Under the pieces are notes generated by a model. That model was given only the letters and a program-made list of their open reading frames with translations. It ran no database searches and was not told where the DNA came from. Shown piece after piece: positions 52,901-62,088 of a stretch of DNA of 64,000 nt. The stretch lies in assembly GCF_004217175.1 (NCBI RefSeq), contig NZ_SHKI01000005.1, positions 310,001 to 374,000 on the forward strand, given 5' to 3'. How positions within the stretch are numbered: the first letter of the stretch is position 1; each line of letters opens with the position of its first letter. Source of the DNA: Leucobacter luti. GTDB lineage: Bacteria; Actinomycetota; Actinomycetes; Actinomycetales; Microbacteriaceae. The translations under genes and the position numbers were made by a program.

Positions 52901-55891
52901 ATGACGGAAGAGCAGATGGGCGGGTTGGTCCGCCCCGATGTTTCAGTGACTGACGCTGCGGCGATCGCGCGGGAGTGTTACGGGATCACGGCGGTAGCGA
53001 CCGAGCTCGGGAGCAATCAGGACCGCAACTTTGTACTGACCGAGCCGGACGGGTCCCGCAGCGTGCTGCGGGTCGACAACCCGGTGTTCACCGACGCGGC
53101 ACGGGATGCCCAGCACGCGGCGCTCGAGGCGTACCGTGCGGCCGGCGTGCCGGTGCCCTCGGTGCTGCCCGGGCTCGACGGTGCGGCGACGCAGCGCTGG
53201 GGCGGATTTGCGGTGCGCCGCAGCGAGTTCGCGCCGGGGGCGCCGATGGTGGATCTCGGCTACTTCGCGCCCGTGGTGCTCGAGGAGTTCGGCGCACTCG
53301 CCGCGGCCTCGGTGCGCGCGCTCGCACACCTCACCCACCCGGGGCTCGCGTCCGAGCACATGTGGGTGATGAGCGTGGCCTACGAGCAGACCGTGGCGCT
53401 CGCGCCGGCGATCACCGACGATGAGCTGCGCGCTCGCGTGCTCGTGGCCGCAGAGCAGGCTCAGGCAGCGCTCGCGGAGGTCGCCGAAGCGCTGCCCACG
53501 CAGGCGATCCACGGCGATCTCACCGACGACAACGTGACCGGCCTCCCGGGCGACGATGCGCGCGTGCACCCGCACACGGTGCTCGATCTGGGCGACCTCG
53601 CCTACGGGTGGCGCGTCTCCGAACTCGCCGTGACCGCGTCATCGATGCTCCACCACGAGCAGGATCGGCCACTCCGTCTGCTCGATCTCGTCGCGGCGTT
53701 CAACCGGGACGCACCGCTCTCCGTCGCGGAGGCGCGTGCTGTCTGGCCGCTCATCGTGCTCCGCGCCACCGTGCTCGTTGCGAGCGGGTGGCGGCAGCTG
53801 CAGATCGACGGCGACAACGAGTACGCGCGAGAGCGCGTTGCGGGCGAGCAGGCGATCTTCGAGGCCGCCACGCTGATCCCCCTCGCCGAGGCAACCGAGC
53901 AGGTGCTCGCCCGGCTCGGCTTCCACGGCGTCCCCGCCGGGGCGGGGCTCCGGCTGCTGGCCGTTCCGGGAGCGGGCACCGAGCGCTCCGACGCCGAGCC
54001 GCTGCGCGCCGTGCTGCCCGGGCTCGCCGGCCCGGTTGCCGTGCTCGACGCGGGGATCGAGTCAGAGGTCCTCGACGCGGGCAAGTGGCGGGCGGCCGAC
54101 GCCGAGGCGGCACTCGTCGCGAACGCCCTCGCCGAGGGGGCTGCTGCCGCGGTGTTCCCATACGGCGTCTTCCGGCTCACGCGCACCGCCGTCGACGCGG
54201 CCGCCGCCGCCGCGACCTGGCCCGTCGACACCGAGGTGTGGCTGCCAGCCGGTGAGGCTGCGGCCGTGGTCACCCCGCTCGCCGGGCAGCTGGCGTCCGT
54301 CGGTACTGACCACATCCGGATCGAGACGGCGGACGGGTGGACGCTCGTGCTGCACGGCGTGGCGCCGAGCATGCAGGTGGGCACGCAGCTGAGCGCCGGC
54401 GACAGCGTCGGTGCGGTCGCCGCGAGCGCGCACCCGCGCGCGCTGGCAATCGGCCTGCGCCGCCCGGGCGCGAGCGAGCCGGACGCCGGTGCGCCGATCG
54501 GGGCGGCCTTCGTGACGCCCGAGCGCGTGCCAGCCTGGGCGCGATTCAGCCACGACCCCGCGGACCTGCTCGCCCTTCCCGCGCTCGCCCAGCGTGACGA
54601 GGCCGCCGACGAGCTTGAGCGCCGCACGCGGATCTTCGCGAGCGCGCAGGAGCGCTACTACGAGCGCCCCATGCAGATCGAGCGCGGCTGGCGGCACCAC
54701 CTGATCGACACGACCGGTCGCGCCTACGTTGACGTGGTCAACAACGTCACCGGGCTGGGGCACGGCCACCCCGGGGTGGCAGACGCGATGAACCGCCAGA
54801 GCCGGATCCTGAACACGAACTCGCGATTCCTGTTCCGCGAGCTCGCCGAATACAGCGAACGCCTGCTCGCGCTGCTCCCGGCCGACTCCGAGCTGGACAC
54901 CGTGCTGCTGGTGAACAGCGGCTCGGAGGCCGTCGACCTCGCGCTGCGCCTGGCGCAGGCCGCCACCGGGCGGCGCACCGTCGTGTCGCTGCGCGAGGCC
55001 TACCACGGCTGGACCATGGCGTCGGACGCGGTGACCACGAGCGCATACGACAACCCGTACGCGCTTGAGAACCGCCCGGACTGGGTGCACGTCGCCGATG
55101 TCCCGAACCGGTTCCGCGGCACACACCGCGGCGAGGACAGCGGCGCGCGCTACGCGGCAGATCTCGGGGCGGACCTTGAACGGCTTGCCGCGGATGGACG
55201 CGATGTCGCCGGGTTTATCTGCGAGTCGGTGCTCGGCAACGCCGGCGGCGTGATGTTGCCAGACGGCTACCTCGCCGACGCGTATCAGCGCGTGCGCGAC
55301 GCGGGCGGGCTCTGCATCGCGGACGAGGTCCAGGTGGGCTTCGGACGGATGGGCTCGACGTTCTGGGGCTTTGAGCAGTCGGGCGTGCGCCCGGACATCA
55401 TCGCGATCGCGAAGCCCATGGGCAACGGCTTCCCGCTCGGCGGCGTCATCACGTCGAAGCGGGTCGCCGACGCGCTCGCGTCGCAGGGCCAGTTCTTCTC
55501 CTCGGCCGGCGGCAACCCGCTGAGCTGTCGGGTAGGGCTCGCCGTGCTCGACGCGATGGCCGAGGACGGCCTGCAGGAGAACGCGCGCGTGGTCGGCGGC
55601 CGCCTCGCCGACGGCTTCCGCGAGCTGGGTGCGCGGCACGAGATCATCGGCCCGGTGCACGGCGAGGGACTCTACCTCGGTGTCGAGCTCGTGCGGGATC
55701 GTGAGACGATGGAGCCCGCAAAGGAGGAGGCGGCCGCGATCTGCGAGCGCCTGAAGGAGCTCGGCGTGATCGTGCTGACCACCTCGGAGCGTTCAAACGT
55801 GCTGAAGGTGAAGCCGCCGCTCTGCCTCACTGCCGAGAGTGCCGACTTCGTGGTCGCGGCGCTCGATCGGGTGCTCACCGAGGGCTGGTAG
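52901..55891 (+). CDS. Phosphotransferase (APH) - M23-like - class III aminotransferase fusion
   Basis: Three-domain protein of 996 residues. Residues 1-420 form an aminoglycoside-phosphotransferase/choline-kinase-like domain with catalytic IHGDLTDDN (D206). Residues about 440-510 look like a degenerate M23/LytM beta-domain (TPLAGQLASVG, then GTQLSAGDSVGAVA) without a visible zinc-binding HxH. Residues 575-996 are a class III aminotransferase: GHGHPGVADAM, NSGSEAVDLALRLA, IADEVQVGFGRMG and the PLP lysine K838 in AIAKPMGNGFPLGG. Such fusions are known, and single-domain relatives act on phosphorylated amines (phospholyases). Kinase followed by PLP lyase in one chain is a plausible route, but the substrate is unknown. 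ATG 52901 follows ATGGAGAT. Confidence 0.88.
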   Translation: MTEEQMGGLVRPDVSVTDAAAIARECYGITAVATELGSNQDRNFVLTEPDGSRSVLRVDNPVFTDAARDAQHAALEAYRAAGVPVPSVLPGLDGAATQRWGGFAVRRSEFAPGAPMVDLGYFAPVVLEEFGALAAASVRALAHLTHPGLASEHMWVMSVAYEQTVALAPAITDDELRARVLVAAEQAQAALAEVAEALPTQAIHGDLTDDNVTGLPGDDARVHPHTVLDLGDLAYGWRVSELAVTASSMLHHEQDRPLRLLDLVAAFNRDAPLSVAEARAVWPLIVLRATVLVASGWRQLQIDGDNEYARERVAGEQAIFEAATLIPLAEATEQVLARLGFHGVPAGAGLRLLAVPGAGTERSDAEPLRAVLPGLAGPVAVLDAGIESEVLDAGKWRAADAEAALVANALAEGAAAAVFPYGVFRLTRTAVDAAAAAATWPVDTEVWLPAGEAAAVVTPLAGQLASVGTDHIRIETADGWTLVLHGVAPSMQVGTQLSAGDSVGAVAASAHPRALAIGLRRPGASEPDAGAPIGAAFVTPERVPAWARFSHDPADLLALPALAQRDEAADELERRTRIFASAQERYYERPMQIERGWRHHLIDTTGRAYVDVVNNVTGLGHGHPGVADAMNRQSRILNTNSRFLFRELAEYSERLLALLPADSELDTVLLVNSGSEAVDLALRLAQAATGRRTVVSLREAYHGWTMASDAVTTSAYDNPYALENRPDWVHVADVPNRFRGTHRGEDSGARYAADLGADLERLAADGRDVAGFICESVLGNAGGVMLPDGYLADAYQRVRDAGGLCIADEVQVGFGRMGSTFWGFEQSGVRPDIIAIAKPMGNGFPLGGVITSKRVADALASQGQFFSSAGGNPLSCRVGLAVLDAMAEDGLQENARVVGGRLADGFRELGARHEIIGPVHGEGLYLGVELVRDRETMEPAKEEAAAICERLKELGVIVLTTSERSNVLKVKPPLCLTAESADFVVAALDRVLTEGW

Positions 55892-56035
55892 CGGCGGGCG
55901 GCTCGCGGCCGGCCCGCTGCCGCGTGAGCGGTCTGCGCCGGCGGCCTGCGACGCGGGCGGGATTCGATCCGGATCCCGCCCGGCGTCCTGCCGCGTCCCG
56001 CCGGCCTCCCGCTCGCGGCCGTTCCCCCGTCGCCC

Positions 56036-57631
56036 CTATGCGGCGTCGGGGAGGGTGGCGAGCGCGGCCGCGCGGGGGAGCGGCACCGTTTCAGAACGCG
56101 TGTCGAAGCGGCGCACCGACTCCGCCTCGGTGAAGGGGGCCCAGCCCGGATCACCGGTGTGCACAAAGCTCACCCAGCTGCGGTGCATCTCGTCCGCGAG
56201 GGGCTGCGGGGCCGCGTCCCCGGCGAGACGCAGCGACTCGCTCGTGTGGAGGCCGTCGAAGACGAACGCGATCTCGAGCGCGTGCGCGGCGCGCAGATCC
56301 CGCACGGGGCTCTGCCACGCGAACTCGTAGACGAACGTGGGCGCCGAGCGCGCCCGCGCTGCCGCGACGAGATCCCGCCGCAGCAGCAGGTCGGTGACGA
56401 TCTGCCCGAGCACCTCGGCCGGCGCCGCACCGGGCCAGGCTGCTCGGTACGCGGCGGCGGCCCGGCCCGACACCCGCAGGGCAGCGCGGGCGAGCGCGCG
56501 CTTGATCGGTCCGAGCCCGGCGAGCACGGTTGGTGAGAACCAGAGCCGATACTCGTCCGTGTTACTGCCGATGAGCACCGGCACCCGGGCCGCGGCGAGT
56601 GCGCGCTGCGGCGGGTCGGGGAGTATCCCGGGGTCGAGCGCCAGCGCATAGCCTGGTGCGCCGCCGAGCGGCGAACTCCCGGTAGCCTGTGCGGCGCGCG
56701 CGTCGAGGAGACGCTCGGGGGAGGCCGCGGCAAACGCGTCCCGCGTGGCCTCGATCCCGAGCCGCCGCGCGAGCGCGCGAGTGATTCGCCCGGCGCGTTC
56801 TGCGGAGCCGACAGCGAGCGGGCCGCTCTGCACGATCGCGCCAGCGATGAGCGGCGCGCTCCCGGGTGCGCTCAGCAGTGCCGCCGCGATCGCGCCGCCG
56901 GCCGATTCGCCCATCACGGTGATGCGCTCGGGATCACCGCCGAACGCGCTGATGTTCTCGTGCACCCACGCGAGGCCCGCCGCCGCGTCTCGCAGGCCGA
57001 GGTTGCGCGGCGCATCGGGCAGCACGGAGAAGCCCTCCGCGCCAAGCCGGTAGCCGACCGAGACAAACACGATCCCGTCCTTGGCGAACGTGGTGCCGTC
57101 GTAGCCGGGGAGCGCTGGCGTGCCGCGCTCAAGCGCGCCGCCGTGGAACCAGACCAGCACGGGGAGGGTCTGGGCGGTGCCGGGCTGCGCGGTCGGGGTC
57201 CACACGTTGACCGTGAGGATGTCTTCGCCCGGGATCGCCGCGCTCTCGAGCAGCTCGCCCAACTCGCCGGCGTATGGGCGCTGCGGCGCCGTCGGGCCGA
57301 ACGCTGTGGCGTCGCGGATCCCGTCCCAGGCCGGAACGGGCGCCGGGGCGCGGAAGCGCAGCTCGCCGAACGGCGGGGCGGCGTAGGGGACCCCGAGGAA
57401 GCGGCGGATCCCGGCGGTCTCGGTGCCGCGGATCGCACCGCCCGCCACGGTGGCGGTGGGGCTTGCGCCTGCTGCGCCTGCTGCGCTTGCTGCGCTTGCT
57501 GCGCCTGCTGCGCTTGCTGCGCCTGCTGCGCCTGCTGCGCCTGCTGCGTTGGGGGCGGCTCCCGCGGCTCCCGCTGCGTTTTGGGCGGTCGGGCCGGGCT
57601 GGGCCGCGGGGCTGGCTGGTTCGACGGGCAT
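56036..57631 (-). CDS. Type B carboxylesterase with low-complexity N-terminus
   Basis: Serine esterase of 531 residues. The catalytic fold starts near residue 60 with TVAGGAIRGTETAGIRRFLG. The oxyanion motif FHGGALERG and nucleophile Ser243 in MGESAGGAIAAAL are intact. The acid is the Glu in GSNTDEYRLW, and the base is the His in SWVSFVHTGDPG. Residues 14-56 are Ala/Gly/Ser repeats encoded by a 9-bp minisatellite, an unusual extension. ATG 57631 is preferred over an in-frame TTG 12 codons upstream. Ester or carbamate substrates are not defined. It diverges from the HNH gene. Confidence 0.9.
   Translation of the reverse strand: MPVEPASPAAQPGPTAQNAAGAAGAAPNAAGAAGAAGAASAAGAASAASAAGAAGASPTATVAGGAIRGTETAGIRRFLGVPYAAPPFGELRFRAPAPVPAWDGIRDATAFGPTAPQRPYAGELGELLESAAIPGEDILTVNVWTPTAQPGTAQTLPVLVWFHGGALERGTPALPGYDGTTFAKDGIVFVSVGYRLGAEGFSVLPDAPRNLGLRDAAAGLAWVHENISAFGGDPERITVMGESAGGAIAAALLSAPGSAPLIAGAIVQSGPLAVGSAERAGRITRALARRLGIEATRDAFAAASPERLLDARAAQATGSSPLGGAPGYALALDPGILPDPPQRALAAARVPVLIGSNTDEYRLWFSPTVLAGLGPIKRALARAALRVSGRAAAAYRAAWPGAAPAEVLGQIVTDLLLRRDLVAAARARSAPTFVYEFAWQSPVRDLRAAHALEIAFVFDGLHTSESLRLAGDAAPQPLADEMHRSWVSFVHTGDPGWAPFTEAESVRRFDTRSETVPLPRAAALATLPDAA
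57464..57544. repeat. 9-bp minisatellite inside the carboxylesterase gene
   Basis: Nine units of TGCGCYTGC run without interruption from 57464 to 57544, varying only at one C/T position. They encode the Ala-Gly-Ala/Ala-Ser-Ala tract near the N-terminus of the esterase. Since nine is a multiple of three, copy changes would alter the linker length without frameshift. Confidence 0.9.
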
Positions 57632-57785
57632 GCTCCGATTCTGGTGCGGATCCGCGGCAGCGGTCAAGGGATCCGCTGATCAGCCAGGTGAACGCACGCG
57701 AGCTGCCGGCGCGCCGCCGGAATGTTCGGATCCGGCGCCAGGCCCGCGAACCACGAATGTCCGAGGTCCATGAGTAAATAGCAAC

Positions 57786-59354
57786 ATGGCTTCCACCGAC
57801 GGAAACATCAGCGCGGCACTCGCCCGCCTCGACGGGGCGGTGGCGGGGGTCCGCGCGCAGCGGCGGCTCCGCGGGCGCGCCGACGCCGAGCTACTGGAGC
57901 TGTTCGCCGAGGCCCTCGACGCGACCGTCGGTGCAGCCCCGGGACCAGAGAGCCAGCTCGCGTTCCGTGCGCTGCGGCTGGAGATGGCGCTGGCCGCCGG
58001 CCTCGGGGAGCAGGCCACCGAGCGGCTCCTCGACACCGCCTGGTCGGTCACGGCGCAGTACCGGGCCACGCTCCACACGCTGCGCAGTGGCGAGGTGCTG
58101 CTCGAGCACGTCCACGTCATAGTCGCGTCCGGCAGCGTGCTCGTTACGGGTCGCCCCGACGAGGCCCGGCGGCGCGCGGCGTACGAACGCGAGGTGCTCG
58201 AATACGCGCGCGAGGAGACCGCGAATCGCCTGCGACCCATCGCGCGGCGCCTCGCGGCAGAGCACGCGGAAGCGACACTCGACGAGCGTCACGCGGAGGC
58301 GCGGCGCCAGCGCAGCGTTCGCGTGGTCGACGCAGACCGCGGCATGGCAGACCTCATCGCCCACCTCCCCGCGGAGGAGGCCTACGCGATCAGAGACCGA
58401 CTCAACCGGATCGCACTCGACACTGCGAACGCCGAGGCGGCGGGGGCTGTGGGGGCGGCGAGCGCCGAGGCGAAGGGGACTGCGGAGGCGGCGAACGCTG
58501 AGGCGGCGGGGGCTGCGGCGCCCGCGGTTGCCGCGCGCCGCAGTCGAGACGAGATTCGGGCCGACGCGCTCTGCGACCTGCTCCTCGAACGGCCGGGAGC
58601 GACCGCCGCGATAGGGGATCGCGTTCGGGCGCAGATCCAGGTGGTGGTCCCGGGCGAGATGCTGGGGCTCGGCGCGCGCCTCGCCGATCGCGCGGGCCCG
58701 GGGACGCTGCCCGTTGGCCCATGGCCCGCCCGCACCACCGCGAGCACCGGCCCCGCCGTGCCCGTGAGCGGCCCTGCCGTGGTCACACGCGGCACCGCCG
58801 TGGCCGAGCTGATCGGCTACGGTCCGATCACTGCCGGCGCGGCCAGGGCGCTCGCGGCATCCGCCGAAGTCTGGGAGCTTATCGCTGCATCCGAGGCGGG
58901 CGACGTGCTCGCGGTCGACCGCTACCGGCCCACGCCGCAGATGCGCCGGGTGCTCGCCGCACGCGACCTGCACTGCCGGGCGCCGGGGTGTCGTACGCCC
59001 GCGCGGCGTTGCGACATCGACCACACGGTGGCCGCGGCCGAGGGCGGCGCCACGCGCACCGACAATCTCGCGCACCTGTGCCGTGCGCATCACGTGCTCA
59101 AACACCAGTCTGCGTGGCGCGTCACACAGGAGGGCCACGGGGTGCTGCGGTGGACCAGCCCGGGCGGGCGAAGCTACGTGGACAAGCCGCCCAGCCGGGT
59201 GCGGTTCCGGCGCAGTCGAGAGCCCGTGGCGCCGCCGGGCCGCGCCTCGGGAGGCACCCCCGGCCGCGCCCCCGCCGAGCGGACGACGGTCCCGTCGGCA
59301 GAGCGCGCGCCCGAGGCCGCCCGGGTCACAGCCCGAGAACGGAGCGTGCGATGA
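57786..59354 (+). CDS. DUF222 / HNH endonuclease domain protein (13E12-like)
   Basis: A protein of 522 residues. An N-terminal DUF222 helical region spans about 50-300, with a low-complexity Ala/Glu-rich insertion near 220-250. A C-terminal HNH nuclease domain is at about 390-450: CRAPGCRTPARRCDIDHTVAAAEGG split over C-x4-C, DH, then NLAHLCRAHHVLKH. Such proteins are very common and multi-copy in actinobacteria. Their role, possibly mobile-like nucleases, is unclear. TAAATA five bases before the ATG may be a -10 box. Its last 29 bases overlap the convergent mgtE gene. Confidence 0.88.
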   Translation: MASTDGNISAALARLDGAVAGVRAQRRLRGRADAELLELFAEALDATVGAAPGPESQLAFRALRLEMALAAGLGEQATERLLDTAWSVTAQYRATLHTLRSGEVLLEHVHVIVASGSVLVTGRPDEARRRAAYEREVLEYAREETANRLRPIARRLAAEHAEATLDERHAEARRQRSVRVVDADRGMADLIAHLPAEEAYAIRDRLNRIALDTANAEAAGAVGAASAEAKGTAEAANAEAAGAAAPAVAARRSRDEIRADALCDLLLERPGATAAIGDRVRAQIQVVVPGEMLGLGARLADRAGPGTLPVGPWPARTTASTGPAVPVSGPAVVTRGTAVAELIGYGPITAGAARALAASAEVWELIAASEAGDVLAVDRYRPTPQMRRVLAARDLHCRAPGCRTPARRCDIDHTVAAAEGGATRTDNLAHLCRAHHVLKHQSAWRVTQEGHGVLRWTSPGGRSYVDKPPSRVRFRRSREPVAPPGRASGGTPGRAPAERTTVPSAERAPEAARVTARERSVR

Positions 59355-60684
59355 GGAAGTAGATGATGAGGCCGGACGCGTCAACGAACGTGGAGATGAA
59401 CGGGTTCGAGAACACCGCCGGATCCACCTTCACCGCGCGCGCGATCAGGGGCATGCAGCCGCCCACCGCAGCAGCGAGCGTGCACACGCACAGCAGCGTG
59501 AGCCCGATCACGAGCCCGATCTGCGGCGAGTACGCGATCGCCGCGATCGTGAAGCCCAGCGTGCCGAGCAACAGCCCGAGCATGCCGCCGGTGCGCAGCT
59601 CCCGGGTGAGTACGCGCGCAAAGTCGCGCGCCGTCACATCGCCGAGCGCGAGCGCGCGGGTCACGGTGGTGGCCGCCTGGTTGCCGGTGTTCCCGCCCGT
59701 CCCGATCAGCAGTGGAACGAACAGCGCGAGCACGGTCACCTCCGCGATCGTCGCCTCGAAGACCGAGAGCACCTGCACGGTGAGTGTCGCGCCGACCGCG
59801 AGCACGAGCAACCAGATCACTCGCGAGCGCACGAGCGCGCCGATGGGCGTGGACAGGTAGGGGCGTCGCAGCGGCTCCGTGCCGCCCTGCCGGGCCACGT
59901 CCTCGCTCTCCTCGTTCTCGAGGATGCGGATCGCGTCGTCAATCGTGAGCATCCCGACGAGGCGATGCTCACGGTCCACGATCGGCATGGCGAGCAGCGC
60001 AAGGTCGGCGCAGCGCCGCGCCGCGAGCTCCGCGTCGTCCTGGGCGGTGGCCGTGTGCGCCTCACTCATCAGCTCGGAGATCAGGGTGTCGTCGGCCGCA
60101 CTGAGCAGCTCGCGCAGGCTCACCACGCCCACCACGTGCCGGGAGTCGTCGAGCACGGGGATCGTGTAGATGGTTTCCGCGTCGGCAAGCCGCTCACGCA
60201 CACGAACCATCGACTCGCGCACGGTGAAGCTCGCCCGCGTCGACACATACTCCAGCGACATCCGGCGACCGATGCTGCCCTGCGGGTAGCCGAGCAGCGC
60301 TGAGGTGAGCACCCGCTCTTGCTCGGGCAGGCCGCGGAGCAGCCGGGTCGCGAGCGCGGCGGGGACCTCGTCGAGCAGCCAGAGGCGGTCGTCGTGATCG
60401 AGATCGGCGAACAGCTGGGCGGTCTCGGCGTCCTGCAGTCCGTGCAGCAGGTCGCTCTGGAGCGGGGGATCGAGCAGCTCGAACACCTCCGCCGCGCGAT
60501 CCTTGGGGAGGAGGCGATACATCACCGCGCTCTGTTTCCGGCTCAGCCGCTCGAACACCGGAATCAGCGCCGTCGCGGACACCGTGCTGATCGCGCGTGT
60601 GAGGGCGCCGAGATCACGCGCGGCAAATAGCTGCGTGATCGTAGTGGTCAGCTCGTCAGTGGTCTGGGGCTCTGAAATGCTCAT
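59326..60684 (-). CDS. mgtE: Magnesium transporter MgtE
   Basis: Mg2+-gated magnesium channel of 452 residues. The cytosolic N-domain of helical repeats spans about 20-130. A CBS-domain pair (about 135-260) includes YTIPVLDDSRHVVGVVSLREL and AMPIVDREHRLVGMLTIDDA. Five helices follow from about 285, with the pore block LIGTGGNTGNQAATTVTRAL, which carries the selectivity GNTGNQ. ATG 60684 follows AAGGAG. The 3' end overlaps the convergent HNH gene by 29 bases. Confidence 0.97.
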   Translation of the reverse strand: MSISEPQTTDELTTTITQLFAARDLGALTRAISTVSATALIPVFERLSRKQSAVMYRLLPKDRAAEVFELLDPPLQSDLLHGLQDAETAQLFADLDHDDRLWLLDEVPAALATRLLRGLPEQERVLTSALLGYPQGSIGRRMSLEYVSTRASFTVRESMVRVRERLADAETIYTIPVLDDSRHVVGVVSLRELLSAADDTLISELMSEAHTATAQDDAELAARRCADLALLAMPIVDREHRLVGMLTIDDAIRILENEESEDVARQGGTEPLRRPYLSTPIGALVRSRVIWLLVLAVGATLTVQVLSVFEATIAEVTVLALFVPLLIGTGGNTGNQAATTVTRALALGDVTARDFARVLTRELRTGGMLGLLLGTLGFTIAAIAYSPQIGLVIGLTLLCVCTLAAAVGGCMPLIARAVKVDPAVFSNPFISTFVDASGLIIYFLIARSVLGL

Positions 60685-60969
60685 GGCGTCGCTCCTTGCG
60701 GCTGCGCACCGACCGGCTGGCGGCGCACGAAGGGTGGGTTGGACGCACGACCGATCGCGCGCCCAATTCGGGGTGCCGGACGCCGCGAGAAGCGTTAGCT
60801 CGCGCTACAGGAGGGGCTGGACGCCACGGGATCCGGCTGTCGACTACAACTGTCACTGGGCACGCGCTCACCTCCACAAGCTTGTATATTGCGAACAGGG
60901 CCGCACTGGCCCGCCCGAACCTTATCAGTGGCGGGGCATTCCCGCCAGCCGGGCGTCGATTCGCTGGGC
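60685..60969. other. Gap between mgtE and the MerR-peroxiredoxin gene
   Basis: This 285-nt divergent gap serves as mgtE leader. I looked for an M-box magnesium riboswitch on the minus strand and found no convincing core. A palindrome ACAAGCTTGT lies at 60876-60885, in the only AT-rich patch, where an mgtE promoter could be. Confidence 0.4.
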
Positions 60970-61001
60970 TTGACTCTGCCCCCGGGGGCAGGGTTTAGCG
61001 T
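60970..61001 (+). promoter_or_regulatory. MerR-type promoter with palindromic operator
   Basis: TTGACT (60970-60975) and TAGCGT (60996-61001) are separated by 20 bp, the long spacer typical of MerR-controlled promoters. The spacer carries the perfect 16-bp palindrome CTGCCCCCGGGGGCAG (60976-60991), extended with one mismatch to 22 bp. The gene for the MerR-peroxiredoxin protein starts 20 bp downstream, after AGGAGG. Confidence 0.85.
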
Positions 61002-61020
61002 TGAGCCGAGGAGGTGCACC

Positions 61021-62088
61021 ATGCGCATCGGAGAACTGGCCTTGCAGGCCGGAGTGACGGTCAAAGCCGTCAGGTATTACGAGGACATCGGCCTCGTCGC
61101 GCCCGAGCGGGCGAGCAACGGGTACCGGGAGTACACGGCGCAGGATCTGCGCACGGTGCGCGAGGTGCGGGAGCTCCACGGGCTCGGGATCGCCCCCAGC
61201 CGCGCCGCCCCGTTCGTGGAGTGCCTTGACACTGGGCACGAGCACGGTGACGAGTGCGTCAGCTCACTGGCCGTGTACCGCGACGCCATCGCGGAGCTCG
61301 ACCGCGCGCTCGCGGAGCTTGGCGCGCGCAGGGAAGCGCTGCAGCGGCGCCTCGACGCGGCCGCCGGGCGCGGTTTTTCCAGGGTTCCGGAAGGCGACTC
61401 AGCCCGGGATCCGGAAGCCAGCTCCTCCCAGACGTCGCCCACCGGCGATACCCCGGCGCCGCCCGCCGGCGATACCCCGGTGCCGCCCGCCGGCGATACC
61501 CCGGTGCCGCCCGCCGATTTCACTCAGCTGCCCGCGGGGCTCCCGGTGCCCGAAGATGACGGGGCGGCAGCGCACCTGCCCGGGATGCCGGTCCCGCCGC
61601 TCGTGCTGGGCAGCGCGCGAGGAGAACTCGTGGACCTTGCCGCGCTGGGCTCGGGTCGCACGATCATCTACCTGTACCCGCTCACCGGCACGCCAGGGGT
61701 TGACCTCCCCGAGGGGTGGGACGCCATCCCCGGGGCCCGCGGGTGCTCCACGGAGGCCTGCGACTTCAGAGACCACTTCACCGAGCTCCGCGAGGCGGGG
61801 GCGGCGCGCGTGTACGGCTTCTCGAGCCAGAGCCCCGAGTACCAGGCCGAGGTGGTCGATCGGCTCGGCCTCCCGTTCACCATGCTCTCGGACCCCGGGC
61901 TCGCACTGGCAGACGCGCTCGACCTTCCCACCTTCGCCGCCCCGGGGCACGACCGCCTGTACGCGCGCCTCACCCTCGTGATTCGCGACGGTGTGATCGA
62001 GCACGCCTTCTACCCGATCTTTCCGCCAAACGCCCACGCGCAGCAGGTACTCGCGTGGCTTACCGCACACCCGGAGAACCCCGCATGA
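61021..62088 (+). CDS. MerR regulator fused to a peroxiredoxin domain
   Basis: A protein of 355 residues. Residues 1-70 form a MerR winged helix (MRIGELALQAGVTVKAVRYYEDIGLV). The dimerisation coil is at about 75-115. Cysteines C68 and C79 frame CLDTGHEHGDEC. A flexible linker with three GDTPxPPA repeats spans about 142-165. Residues 185-355 are a BCP/AhpC-type peroxiredoxin with C242 and C247 in GCSTEACDFRDHF, the spacing of peroxidatic and resolving cysteines. It could sense peroxide by oxidising its own tail and switch the promoter in front. The start follows AGGAGG. It overlaps the ABM-fold gene by ATGA. Confidence 0.88.
   Translation: MRIGELALQAGVTVKAVRYYEDIGLVAPERASNGYREYTAQDLRTVREVRELHGLGIAPSRAAPFVECLDTGHEHGDECVSSLAVYRDAIAELDRALAELGARREALQRRLDAAAGRGFSRVPEGDSARDPEASSSQTSPTGDTPAPPAGDTPVPPAGDTPVPPADFTQLPAGLPVPEDDGAAAHLPGMPVPPLVLGSARGELVDLAALGSGRTIIYLYPLTGTPGVDLPEGWDAIPGARGCSTEACDFRDHFTELREAGAARVYGFSSQSPEYQAEVVDRLGLPFTMLSDPGLALADALDLPTFAAPGHDRLYARLTLVIRDGVIEHAFYPIFPPNAHAQQVLAWLTAHPENPA
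61444..61515 (+). repeat. Three 24-bp repeats in the MerR-peroxiredoxin linker
   Basis: Units at 61444, 61468 and 61492, the last two identical, encode the octapeptide GDTPVPPA three times in the linker between the DNA-binding and peroxiredoxin parts. Confidence 0.9.

Noticed and set aside
60685..60900. Possible M-box magnesium riboswitch in the mgtE leader
   Set aside because: The leader has suitable length, but I could not find the conserved core sequences or the P1-P2 arrangement. A covariance-model search would decide.
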